NCBI RefSeq assembly: GCF_000384335.2
Contig: NZ_KQ031382.1
Location: forward strand, 3,607,545-3,671,544
DNA: 64,000 bases
DNA from: Hyphomicrobium sp. 99
Lineage (GTDB): Bacteria; Pseudomonadota; Alphaproteobacteria; Rhizobiales; Hyphomicrobiaceae
Direction of reading: 5' to 3'
Position numbers and translations under genes: made by a program. Of this stretch, positions 56,228-64,000 are shown in pieces (within the stretch, counting starts at the first letter, position 1; every line of letters starts with the position of its first letter). The notes below the pieces were generated by a model that saw nothing but the letters and a program-made list of their open reading frames with translations, was not told the origin of the DNA and did no database searches.

Positions 56228-57529
56228 TCAACGCTTAAGCTTCAACTTCTCCAGGATCGGCGCGATGGCCGACAGCGGCGAACTCTGCTTTTCCGCTTTA
56301 GTGTCTTTACGGCGTGTTAGCTTGAACGCCAGATCGTGAAACTTCTCGATAGCCTTGGCCTTCGAGCTGAACTCGCCGACCATCTGACCGTTGTTCGCGG
56401 CCTGGCTGAAGGTTTCCGAGTCGTAGTCGATGACCGAAATAACCTTGAGCCCCAGCGCCTGCTCGAATTCCTTGACGCTGATTTCCTGCCGCTTCGGCAC
56501 ATTCGCCATATTCAGGATGAGATGGGGCTTCTCGTCGTTCTTTCGCGACGTCTTCAGAAAATCCACGATGTTCTTGGCGTTCCGCAGGTTCGCAAGATCA
56601 GGCACGGCCGTGATGACGACCTCGTCGGCCTGCAGCAGAACGTGCTTCGACCATGGTGACCACCCATGCGGAAGATCGACGGCAACAAACGGTACGTTCT
56701 GGCGCGCCACATCTATGACGATGGCGCAGGCTTCCGGCGAAATATCGTAGTCGCGATCGAGCACGACCGGAGCCGCAAAAATTGAAAGATGCTGCGAGCA
56801 TTTGGTGAGCAGGCGATCGAGAAGCTGATCGTCGAGACGTTCAGGCGTCGCAAGTGCTTCCGCAATTCCCTGTACCGGGTCCTGGTTGAAATCGAGACCC
56901 GTGGTGCCGAACGCGAGATCGAGATCGGCAATCGTGACGCCCGACTTCAGAACCTCCGACATCGTCCACGCCACGTTGTGGCAAATGGTCGACGATCCGA
57001 CACCGCCTTTCGCGCCGATGAACGCGAAGACATGACCGACGGGGTCCGTTTCAGGATTATTGTAAAGATTTGAGATGCTCTCCATCAACGCCATCGGATC
57101 GACTGGCGCGACGAGATACTCCGCAACACCGCGCCTCAGCAGTTCGCGGTAAAGGACGACGTCGTTATGGCGGCCTACAACGATAACCTTCGTCCCGGGA
57201 TCGCAGCTCTCAGCTAAGCGGTCGAGATCAGCGAGCAGCTGGCTAGCTTTCAGCGCGCTGTCGAGGATGATCAGATTGGGCGTCGGACTGTCGATATAGT
57301 GCGCAACGGCAGCGCCGATACCGCCCATATGAACGCTGACATGCGCCTTCGACAATCGGCGGTCGTCGGCGGCATGCTGAAGCGCTTCCGCAACGTACGC
57401 ATCGTCACAAAATGCCTGGATTGAAATGCGCGGGATCGGACGGGCGCGATCCGCCGGATGGATATCCGGCGAACCTGCATTATCGAGGAACGGTTCGTCG
57501 CTTAAGCTGGCTGTAGCGTTTTTGGTCAT
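56228..57529 (-). CDS. cpaE: Tad pilus localisation ATPase CpaE/TadZ
   Basis: A 433-residue protein with a receiver-like N-terminal domain (residues 35-150, LIILDSALKASQLLADLDRL) and a MinD/ParA-type ATPase core. The deviant Walker A is IGAKGGVGSST, and DLDLAFGTTGLDFN follows. These proteins place the pilus machine at a cell pole. It lies 13 nt before cpaF. Confidence 0.92.
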   Translation of the reverse strand: MTKNATASLSDEPFLDNAGSPDIHPADRARPIPRISIQAFCDDAYVAEALQHAADDRRLSKAHVSVHMGGIGAAVAHYIDSPTPNLIILDSALKASQLLADLDRLAESCDPGTKVIVVGRHNDVVLYRELLRRGVAEYLVAPVDPMALMESISNLYNNPETDPVGHVFAFIGAKGGVGSSTICHNVAWTMSEVLKSGVTIADLDLAFGTTGLDFNQDPVQGIAEALATPERLDDQLLDRLLTKCSQHLSIFAAPVVLDRDYDISPEACAIVIDVARQNVPFVAVDLPHGWSPWSKHVLLQADEVVITAVPDLANLRNAKNIVDFLKTSRKNDEKPHLILNMANVPKRQEISVKEFEQALGLKVISVIDYDSETFSQAANNGQMVGEFSSKAKAIEKFHDLAFKLTRRKDTKAEKQSSPLSAIAPILEKLKLKR

Positions 57530-57544
57530 GTCGTCTCCGAAAGA

Positions 57545-58285
57545 TCAATTGCTAAGTCCAGGCTTATCGATGGTCGACTTTTCGGCATCGGCGCCGAGCG
57601 GCTTACCCGACACGTATTTGGTGTACATATCGTCCCGGCGGTTCGCGTCGCGGCTTGTCATCGTGCGCGGACCGAGAAGATCGGCGGGGTTCGCCACCAT
57701 GACGGCGAGATTGCGTTGTCCCGCGCAGCCGAAATTCGGATAGGGCGTGTTTTGATAAGTGCGCGCGAGATTTTCCGACCAGTCCCGTCCGCAGTCGGGC
57801 GCCTCGGCCACATAGCGCATGTAGGACAACCGCAGCGGCGCATCGCGGCCGTCGGCATGATAAGCCTCAACCGCTATCGACGTTTCCGAATAGCCGCTCT
57901 GGATCATCAACTGGCGTGCTTCGTCGGCCGCTTGCATCGATGCGCTTTCATTTGCCGACCCGCCAGGAGCCGAAATGACGATGCGGCTGTTTCCGGCATC
58001 CGCAGCCTTGCTTCGGCCAGCGAAATCCAGGACGCGCGCACGCTGCATCGGCGTCAGACCATCGGCATTCGCTGCGACCCGTAAGTTGAGGGTGGCAGGC
58101 TGCTGGGACACGAGAATGGGGTGACGCTGCTCGGGATCGACGAGCTGCCAACCCGCGACCTGAGGGCCGGGCGCATCGTGCCGGCACCCGGCAACGATGA
58201 CCGGGACAAGCGTGGCGATGAGAAGCTTCGCAAATCCCGATCGCACATTCTGCGCAAGGCGGTCGGTCGTGCACTTGATCGGCAT
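57545..58285 (-). CDS. cpaD: Tad pilus protein CpaD
   Basis: A 246-residue lipoprotein-like component. LLIATLVPVIVAGCRHD has a lipobox-type Cys. FGCAGQRNLAVMVANPADLL near the end is the conserved CpaD segment. It is outer-membrane associated and acts with the CpaC secretin. Confidence 0.88.
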   Translation of the reverse strand: MPIKCTTDRLAQNVRSGFAKLLIATLVPVIVAGCRHDAPGPQVAGWQLVDPEQRHPILVSQQPATLNLRVAANADGLTPMQRARVLDFAGRSKAADAGNSRIVISAPGGSANESASMQAADEARQLMIQSGYSETSIAVEAYHADGRDAPLRLSYMRYVAEAPDCGRDWSENLARTYQNTPYPNFGCAGQRNLAVMVANPADLLGPRTMTSRDANRRDDMYTKYVSGKPLGADAEKSTIDKPGLSN

Positions 58286-58303
58286 GATACGTCAACGCCC
58301 CAG

Positions 58304-59923
58304 CTATTCGACGATGAAACCGTAGTCACCCTTGAGACCGCCGGAGGGCATGACTTCGCCCTTGCCGTAGATCCGGTTGAGATGACCGAGAAAGTCCGCC
58401 TTGAGATCGGTCGCCGGCGCCAAGCCGTCAGTCGGCGCCGCAAGCTGCTGACGCGAGGTCGGCTGCACGAGATACGGCGTCACGATGACGACGAGCTCCG
58501 ACTCTTGATTCTGAAAATCGCGGCTGCGAAACAGAGTACCGAGAATTGGAATGTCCTTCGCGCCCGGCAAGCCGTCGATGTTTTGCTGCGTCTTGGTATT
58601 GATGAGGCCCGCAAGCGCCAGCGACCCGCCGGACGGCAGTTCGACCACGGTTTTCGCCTGCCGTGTGTCGAACACCGGGTTGCCGCCAATGAACTGCGAA
58701 ATATCGCTGACGCTGGTGTCTATCTTCAGGCTGATGCGGCCTTCCGACAGAACGACGGGTGTGAAGGCGAGCTGCACGCCGAATTTCTTGAACGCGACGG
58801 AACTCGTCCCCGTTTGCGTGTCGATACCGGTGACATAAGGCACTTCGCCGCCAGCGAGGAATTCCGCAGCCTCGCCCGAAATGGCGGTGAGGTTTGGTTC
58901 CGCGAGCGTCCGGATCAATCCATCGCGCTCGAGCGCACGAATAGCTGACTGGATCCGGTTTGATCCCGAACCCCAGCCCGAAAGCAGACCACTGTTGCCA
59001 ACAGAGCCGTTACCGGGACCGGAGTTGAACGGGCAGATCGGCGCGCCTGCGGCGCAGGCAGCACCCGCGGCAGCAGGAATTCCGAATGTCGGAAGCGTCC
59101 CGAGGCCTTGCGCGGCGGTGATCGGGAATGAGTTCTCCGTCAGAAGCGTCGTCGAGAAGCTTCCCGATTGCAGCATGCCGCCGAGATTGACGCCCATCTG
59201 CTTCAGAAGCGTGCGTTGAACTTCGGCGACCGTCACCTTGAGCATCACCTGCTCTTCAGCTTCGACCGTCAGCATATTGATGACGGGTTGTTTGTGTTCG
59301 TTGGTCGCGCTCTCGGTGGCAGTAACGCCGTCTTTGACGTTGACGCCCGAACTCACGAGCTGCTGCGAGATGAATTGTGCTGCGATATTGCCGGCGCGCG
59401 TCGAGTCGATCGGGCTCTTAACGCTTCCGGTCAAGATGACCGTCTGATTGAGCATCTCGACCTTGATAGAAGAGCCCGTGATGATCCGGTTGAGGAGCGA
59501 TTGAAGTCCGGCCGTCTCTCTTTCGATGAAAAGCTCCATGGTCGCGAATTGCGCGCCCGAAGTATCGAAGAAGAAGGCATTCGCCTCTCCCGCCCCCTTG
59601 GCCAACAGGAAGACGCGGTTGGAACTGAGCACCACCGCATCCACGACGGCGGGGTTCGACACCATCACGTCGCGGACATCGCGCGGGAATTCGAGCAGGA
59701 CCGATTTTCCCATACCGATCTTCAGGCTTTTCCTGATGGGGCCGCCGGTGTCCTGGATGCGAATGAACGACTGATGATGTCCGGCGTCCGCCGAAATATC
59801 GCGATACGCTTCTTCGGAATCTTGCGGCTGCGCCGAAGCTCCTGGAAGGGCCAGCGTGGCGCTTACAAGCATCACTATGGCGCGCAACGAAGCGCGCCAT
59901 GAAAAACCGAAATTACTGCGCAT
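58304..59923 (-). CDS. cpaC: Tad pilus secretin CpaC/RcpA
   Basis: A 539-residue outer-membrane secretin. A signal peptide (RAIVMLVSATLALPGASA) precedes the pilus-formation N-terminal domain (VLLEFPRDVRDVMVSNPAV), a BON-like domain (VILTGSVKSPIDSTRAGNIA) and the secretin core with GEVPYVTG and VPILGTLFRSR-like (IPILGTLFRSRDFQNQESEL). It follows cpaB. Confidence 0.94.
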   Translation of the reverse strand: MRSNFGFSWRASLRAIVMLVSATLALPGASAQPQDSEEAYRDISADAGHHQSFIRIQDTGGPIRKSLKIGMGKSVLLEFPRDVRDVMVSNPAVVDAVVLSSNRVFLLAKGAGEANAFFFDTSGAQFATMELFIERETAGLQSLLNRIITGSSIKVEMLNQTVILTGSVKSPIDSTRAGNIAAQFISQQLVSSGVNVKDGVTATESATNEHKQPVINMLTVEAEEQVMLKVTVAEVQRTLLKQMGVNLGGMLQSGSFSTTLLTENSFPITAAQGLGTLPTFGIPAAAGAACAAGAPICPFNSGPGNGSVGNSGLLSGWGSGSNRIQSAIRALERDGLIRTLAEPNLTAISGEAAEFLAGGEVPYVTGIDTQTGTSSVAFKKFGVQLAFTPVVLSEGRISLKIDTSVSDISQFIGGNPVFDTRQAKTVVELPSGGSLALAGLINTKTQQNIDGLPGAKDIPILGTLFRSRDFQNQESELVVIVTPYLVQPTSRQQLAAPTDGLAPATDLKADFLGHLNRIYGKGEVMPSGGLKGDYGFIVE

Positions 59924-59964
59924 GAGGCCCTATACCCTATGACGACTACTGACTAAGCACTTAC

Positions 59965-60771
59965 TCAGTTCACGCCATACACACGCGACTTGGCTCCGTA
60001 GCGAACGATGCGCACGGAATTGTTTTTAGGCTTGTCCAAGTTGAGACCGCCGGCCCGCGCCGGATCAGTGCTCAAATCGGCAACGCTACGAAGCGAAAGG
60101 GTGATTTCGCCCATCGCATTCGCAAGCGCCATCATCTCTGCTTGCCGCGGCGTCAGCTCCAACGTCGCCGTCGTCGCCGAGCTATCAGCCGCCTTCTTGC
60201 CTTCCTTCGTCTCGATCTGCTGCCCAATGGCCATCACACGGACATTGCGAAACAGCGTATCGGCGACGCTCTCTTCCTGATTGCCGCGATTGCGCACCTG
60301 ACGGATCAGGATAACGTCGACATGATCGTTCGGGAGGATCAGGCTACCGGCAGCCGTCTCGGCTTTGATTTTCGTCGAGATGGCGCGCATGCCTTGCGGC
60401 AGGATCGCAGCCAGGACGCCGCCTTGGCCCGCCTTGATCAGCTTCTGAGTGGTGACGGGCTCGCCGGCGAGCATCGGGGAGCGCGCCACTGAGCCCGAAA
60501 GATTGTGCATCATCGCGATGCCGCCGCCCTGCTTCGTGACGTAGCTCGTAGAGACGGCTTCGGACGGCCAGGATACCCAGCGGAAGCTGCCCTCGTTGAC
60601 GATCTGCCCGACGGGAATATCCGATCCAGCGACCAGAACTTCAGTGCTGTTGACGGTTTTTTCGACAGTGACTGGAGCTGGCGGCGGACGCACGAAAGAA
60701 CTCGCCACGTAATAAGCGAGTACAGCGGCGCTTAACGCCACCGAAAACCCAATGAGCTGAGCCCGTTTCAT
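59965..60771 (-). CDS. cpaB: Tad pilus protein CpaB/RcpC
   Basis: A 268-residue protein with one N-terminal transmembrane helix (LIGFSVALSAAVLAYYVASS) and an SAF-type domain (EVLVAGSDIPVGQIVNEGSF). DHVDVILIRQVRNRG is typical of RcpC/CpaB, which works with the secretin. Confidence 0.92.
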   Translation of the reverse strand: MKRAQLIGFSVALSAAVLAYYVASSFVRPPPAPVTVEKTVNSTEVLVAGSDIPVGQIVNEGSFRWVSWPSEAVSTSYVTKQGGGIAMMHNLSGSVARSPMLAGEPVTTQKLIKAGQGGVLAAILPQGMRAISTKIKAETAAGSLILPNDHVDVILIRQVRNRGNQEESVADTLFRNVRVMAIGQQIETKEGKKAADSSATTATLELTPRQAEMMALANAMGEITLSLRSVADLSTDPARAGGLNLDKPKNNSVRIVRYGAKSRVYGVN

Positions 60772-60936
60772 CCGCCCCGTCGTCCCTCGAGATCAGAAAT
60801 CGATCTGCTCAGGACGATGACGACCAATTGTCAATTTGAGGTTAATCTCTGTCTCGAAGCGAGGCTAAGGCGTCGAAACGTTGTAGAGACAGTTATCGAA
60901 GCGTAAACGAAGCCCAACCGAGTTAACGAGCAGCAA

Positions 60937-61443
60937 TCACACGAGCGAAAGAAAAATGTCGGTCATCGGAAAAATCGCGAGCGCGCCAGCGGCGATGGCG
61001 ATGCCGTACGGAATAGGCCCCTTTTGCACGTGGAGGCGCTGCGCCCATCCCGGAAGAGCAAAGGATTGAGCCGGAAACCAGTTGCGATAACCGAGGATTA
61101 CCAACGAAAGAACGCCGCCGAACACTGCGACGCAGACGAGGTATCCGACAACCTGGTTGGCGCCGATCCAAATGCTGCCGGCCGCGATCAGCTTGGCATC
61201 GCCGCCGCCGAGAAGATTGAGCGAAAAGAGAACGAAGGTCACGGCAAGGGTCACGAGCCCGATCGCGAGGTTCGTGCCGAACGTCTCCAGCGGCATCTGA
61301 GTGAGAACAGCCACCGCGACGAAGCCGCCGACGAGCGCCAGCGAAATCTTGTTCGGTATTTTCATCGTGAAAAGATCGTTGGCTGCGGCAAAGGCCATCG
61401 CCACAGGGAACGTCATCAGGAAAAGCGAGGCGAGCGACGTCAT
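60937..61443 (-). CDS. cpaA: Tad pilus prepilin peptidase CpaA/TadV
   Basis: A 168-residue membrane aspartic peptidase that cleaves Flp prepilins. The two catalytic Asp residues are in AAANDLFTMKIPN and LLGGGDAKLIAAG. The length is typical of the short form without a methylase domain. ATG 61443 is chosen as the start before the first helix. Confidence 0.94.
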   Translation of the reverse strand: MTSLASLFLMTFPVAMAFAAANDLFTMKIPNKISLALVGGFVAVAVLTQMPLETFGTNLAIGLVTLAVTFVLFSLNLLGGGDAKLIAAGSIWIGANQVVGYLVCVAVFGGVLSLVILGYRNWFPAQSFALPGWAQRLHVQKGPIPYGIAIAAGALAIFPMTDIFLSLV

Positions 61444-61536
61444 GTATCGAGACCTGGGGAAGAATGCCACGGACGCCTGAGGATGCAGCAATTTGAGTAA
61501 AAGCGAGCCTAACGGCAGGGATCCGTGAGCCGGAAG

Positions 61537-61701
61537 CTATGAATTAGCCGCGGTAACGATAGAAGCGATGGACGAAAAAGCGGCCTGCAAGAAAGTTGAT
61601 ACCTGGGTCAAACCGGCGACGATGCAAACACTCACGATCCCCGCGATCAACGCGTATTCAAGGGCCGTTGCGCCGTCTTCATCGCGAAGAAAGTTCCGCA
61701 T
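61537..61701 (-). CDS. Flp family type IVb pilin (second copy)
   Basis: A 54-residue prepilin. After a short leader MRNFLRDEDGATALEYALIA comes the hydrophobic helix. The Gly-Ala cleavage site and +5 Glu (GATALEY) match Flp pilins. ATG 61701 is chosen over longer frames. It lies 93 nt from cpaA. Compared with the other Flp copy it has a different C-terminal end (IASIVTAANS) and could be a minor pilin. Confidence 0.9.
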   Translation of the reverse strand: MRNFLRDEDGATALEYALIAGIVSVCIVAGLTQVSTFLQAAFSSIASIVTAANS

Positions 61702-61854
61702 AGGTTTCTTACGCACGCCGGAATATTCCTTCTGCCACCATTCCAATGAATCGCCGTGAACGAGGCTAAAGTAGGGGCCTTAATCTTCGGTGGCTGGAGT
61801 TCGAGAGAGCATTTCAGCGCAGAAACGCGTCAACCGAACTGAGCAACCAGATAT

Positions 61855-61885
61855 AAAAATGCGCCCGGAGGGGCCTCCGAGCGCA
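61855..61885 (-). terminator. intrinsic terminator/attenuator after the first Flp pilin gene
   Basis: On the minus strand TGCGCTCGGAGG pairs with CCTCCGGGCGCA around a short CC loop, then ATTTTTAT. It lies about 25 nt downstream of the pilin stop. Partial termination here would make the major pilin more abundant than the assembly proteins. Confidence 0.85.
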
Positions 61886-61908
61886 GTTCGCATGTGTGGA
61901 ATTTAGAA

Positions 61909-62091
61909 TTACGGGGTCGGGGCCACGCCCGTGGTGAGGGAAGTGCCGACGCCCGTGAAGGTGTTGACCAGCGCGGTCTTAAGAGGGGTAAGCCCTGCGA
62001 TGATGCCGACACCGACGATCGCGGCGATCAGGCCGTATTCGATGGCCGTTGCACCCGACTCGTCGTTCATGAAACGCGAAAACATGTTCAT
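61909..62091 (-). CDS. Flp family type IVb pilin (first copy, likely major pilin)
   Basis: A 60-residue prepilin: short leader MNMFSRFMNDESG, then ATAIEYGLIAAIVGVGIIAG with Gly-Ala cleavage and Glu5. GGGAGAG lies just upstream. Its place at the promoter-proximal end and the terminator after it suggest it is the main pilus subunit. Confidence 0.95.
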   Translation of the reverse strand: MNMFSRFMNDESGATAIEYGLIAAIVGVGIIAGLTPLKTALVNTFTGVGTSLTTGVAPTP

Positions 62092-62653
62092 TTGTACTCT
62101 CCCAAACTTGTCGCAAGTGTATGTCCGATCCTGGTCCACCGGGGGTATCCGTCCTCTCCGATGAACTTTAGCGACAATAATCTTCAAAAATTAAAGTCAG
62201 GTAAAACCGCCGATCCCGCGCGGTTCATCAGACTAAAGTCCAAATGATCACGGATCATTTCTCAAAATATCCAAGTATACTTCCGTATAAAACATGATAA
62301 ATCTGCTTACTAAAGTGAGAATAACTTCAACTGTGCGCGCAAAAATCAAGTATTGAAGAGTTAATACTTCTTAATTATTAAACTTATCCATCTCGTTGAA
62401 GCCAAGATAAAGTCTACATGCTGCGCGTTTCCGCACGGCCAACTGCCCCGGATCTGCCTGAGACCTTTGGTGATCACCGCCTGCATTCGGGTGCTCACAT
62501 TCAACTCAAGTAACTTTTTGCATTCCCGCGAATGACGCGCCGCACCTTGCGCGGTTGCGTAAAGACGCCCTCGCTTTCGATTGATACGGGCGTTTCCAGT
62601 TCCTTCACCAATTCATGCGGTAATTATCTTTTCCTCGAGCCATCGGATTTCGA
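62092..62653. other. AT-rich divergent intergenic region
   Basis: About 560 nt between the pilin and the plus-strand tad genes. The stretch 62180-62400 is clearly AT-rich compared with its surroundings. Promoters for both directions and binding sites for regulators are expected. I see no gene and cannot assign promoter boxes confidently. Confidence 0.6.
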
Positions 62654-63160
62654 ATGCCCGCGCAATTCAGAAGAGCCGCAACATCGTTTCGGATGATTCG
62701 GAGCGTCGCCTGCGCTTGCCTCATCGGATTGGTTGGAACGCCGGCCTCCGCCGCCGACTTGATCGTGCGCTACGACCAATCGCAATTGCTGCGGCTTCCA
62801 AGGCCCGCGTCCGAAATCATCGTCGGCAATCCATCGATTGCGGACGTCACGCTTCAGGACGGAAATCTGCTCGTCGTGACGGGGAAGACATTCGGCATCA
62901 CGAACATCATCGCTCTAGATACCGACCATAACGTCATCCAGGATCAGCGTGTGATGGTGGAGCGCGACGACCGCAGGGTCGTGAATTTGCATAAAGGGAC
63001 GCAACGCTTCACATTCGCCTGCACGCCAAACTGCGAACCGACACTGACGATCGGCGACGAGAAAGACTTCTTCGAGAACGTAAAATCGGCCAACTCGAGC
63101 AAGACGAAGTTCTCAGAAGGTGCCTCTGATCAAGGCGTCAACGCCAACAACCAACAATAA
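62654..63160 (+). CDS. pilus/secretin N-terminal domain protein
   Basis: A 168-residue exported protein. The signal peptide includes IRSVACACLIGLVGTPASAA. Then LLRLPRPASEIIVGNPSIAD and TGKTFGITNIIALD match the N-terminal domain of CpaC/RcpA secretins, without any secretin core. The start may be ATG 62654 or ATG 62693. It heads the plus-strand tad genes and might help the CpaC secretin or act as a periplasmic adaptor. The C-terminal 40 residues are Asn/Ser-rich. Confidence 0.8.
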   Translation: MPAQFRRAATSFRMIRSVACACLIGLVGTPASAADLIVRYDQSQLLRLPRPASEIIVGNPSIADVTLQDGNLLVVTGKTFGITNIIALDTDHNVIQDQRVMVERDDRRVVNLHKGTQRFTFACTPNCEPTLTIGDEKDFFENVKSANSSKTKFSEGASDQGVNANNQQ

Positions 63161-63281
63161 TGAGTCGAAGGCGCGGGATCGGTCTCCATTTCGTTTAACG
63201 CTTTGTGAACCGCGCCAAAGGAAAGACCTTTCGATAAATACGCTTTTAATGTTCCAGGACTACCTCTCAGCATAACAAGGG

Positions 63282-63893
63282 ATGAGGGGCGGAATGCTTC
63301 TGCGTATGCCGAACTCCAGCTTACTGAAAGCTCGTCGCCTCCTGCGTTTGCAGGCCGGCAGCCTTCGCCGCCTTCAACGCGACGACAATGGCGCGACCGC
63401 GGTCGAGTTTGCGTTCGTCGTGACCCCATTCCTTATGTTCATCTTCGCGCTCATCGGCTGCGCCTTCTATTTCTTTATAGCGAACTCGATCGAGAAGGGC
63501 ATGGATCAGGCGACCCGGCTTGTCCGAACTGGCCAGGCCGTTACTCAGAAGATGACTGTCGAGCAATTCAGAAAGACCATCTGCACGGGGGCAGGTAGCT
63601 GGATCGATTGCAACAAACTCAAAGTCGTCGCCTCCCCAACGGACGACTGGAGCAAAGTCAAAGATCCGATTCAGTGCTTGGGCAACACTCAAAACCAAGA
63701 CCAAATCATGAAGGCCACGGATTTGATCGCAATCTATACGGGCACCGCGAGCCAGGTCGTTATGGTCACAACCTGCTACCAGTGGGATTTTACGGCCAAG
63801 CTGCCCTTCATAAAACTTGGCAATGCTCCAGACGGTTCGACCGTGATCCAAACTGCAACAGCGTTCCGCAGCGAGCCATACCCGAGCAATTGA
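63282..63893 (+). CDS. TadE-like pseudopilin
   Basis: A 203-residue protein. The segment RDDNGATAVEFAFVVTPFLM is a TadE-type processing site and membrane helix (GA-TAVEF). The periplasmic part has three to four Cys residues (TICTGAGSWIDC; VTTCYQW). Alternative starts are 63282 and 63294. Such pseudopilins are processed by the CpaA-type peptidase and help pilus assembly. Confidence 0.88.
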   Translation: MRGGMLLRMPNSSLLKARRLLRLQAGSLRRLQRDDNGATAVEFAFVVTPFLMFIFALIGCAFYFFIANSIEKGMDQATRLVRTGQAVTQKMTVEQFRKTICTGAGSWIDCNKLKVVASPTDDWSKVKDPIQCLGNTQNQDQIMKATDLIAIYTGTASQVVMVTTCYQWDFTAKLPFIKLGNAPDGSTVIQTATAFRSEPYPSN

Positions 63894-63896
63894 CCC

Positions 63897-64000
63897 ATGC
63901 ATCCAATTGGCCACCCCCGATTGATCTCGCGATTTCGCCATTTCTTACGCGATCACGCCGGCGTCGCAGCCGTCGAATTCGCCTTCCTGGCTCCGCTGTT
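63897..64000 (+). CDS. TadE/TadG-like protein, 5' part only
   Basis: ATG 63897 opens 3 nt after the previous stop and stays open to the window end. The 34 visible codons include DHAGVAAVEFAFLAPL, the same pseudopilin-type processing motif as in the preceding gene. The rest lies beyond the window, so TadE or TadG cannot be decided. Confidence 0.75.
   Translation, partial: MHPIGHPRLISRFRHFLRDHAGVAAVEFAFLAPL

Overview
The window comes from an alphaproteobacterium, most likely of the order Hyphomicrobiales and possibly Hyphomicrobium or a close relative. This rests on the core gene order dnaX-ybaB-recR ... def-fmt-truA with an SRP RNA next to dnaX, the rhizobial-type kdsB/pheA/membrane cytochrome c block, a cpa-type Tad pilus locus, and the protein sequences themselves. 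The species call is inference; no 16S rRNA gene is present.

Region by region. (1) 1-1400: 3' part missing murA on the minus strand, a short conserved ORF, and a tRNA-Thr(GGT). (2) 1386-13263: a genomic island of about 11.9 kb inserted at the 3' end of that tRNA. A 31-bp direct repeat (1386-1416 and 13233-13263) marks its two ends. It starts with a frameshifted, deleted tyrosine integrase, then carries a surface-sugar cassette: a capsule-type glycosyltransferase, an Fe(II)/2OG dioxygenase, a Gfo/Idh/MocA oxidoreductase, an SDR, a CMP-nonulosonate cytidylyltransferase fused to a KdsC-like phosphatase, and a short NeuB-type synthase. A second integrase fragment, an aminoglycoside/lincosamide-type nucleotidyltransferase, a GT-A-like protein and a small RTX-repeat protein follow. 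(3) 13507-17313: an MHYT-GGDEF-EAL protein, a DUF1796 papain-like protein and an exported SH3 protein with a repetitive tail. (4) 17375-21982: a likely phenolic-lipid cluster (ICMT-type methyltransferase, flavoprotein and type III polyketide synthase, resembling srsB, srsC and srsA) with a nearby solo LuxR-type regulator. (5) 22309-25599: a trimeric autotransporter adhesin and a small exported protein.

(6) 25622-39884: housekeeping genes: mgtE with a structured leader, folE, then a long minus-strand series (kdsB, pheA, a GT25, the SRP RNA, dnaX, ybaB, recR, a MATE exporter, an epimerase, def, fmt, truA) and a plus-strand cytochrome c. (7) 40038-49035: a tightly overlapping yejA-yejA-yejB-yejE-yejF peptide/microcin C-type ABC transporter operon, a GST and a hypothetical gene. 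(8) 49052-51366: an NlpC/P60 peptidase and an M17 aminopeptidase overlapping by 4 nt. (9) 51581-64000: a Tad (tight adherence) type IVc pilus locus. Ten genes run on the minus strand (two Flp pilins, cpaA, cpaB, cpaC, cpaD, cpaE, cpaF, tadB, tadC), tadD faces them, and a divergent plus-strand set (secretin-N-like protein, TadE, and a TadE/G gene cut by the window end) lies at the right.

Together the accessory parts point to cell-surface remodelling: an acquired acidic-sugar pathway, a phenolic-lipid pathway, a trimeric adhesin, a cyclic-di-GMP enzyme and an adhesive pilus lie within 64 kb, which fits a surface-attached or budding/biofilm lifestyle. The most notable items are the island with its CMP-sugar cassette, the srs-like phenolic-lipid cluster, the stalk-poor autotransporter, and the mgtE leader.
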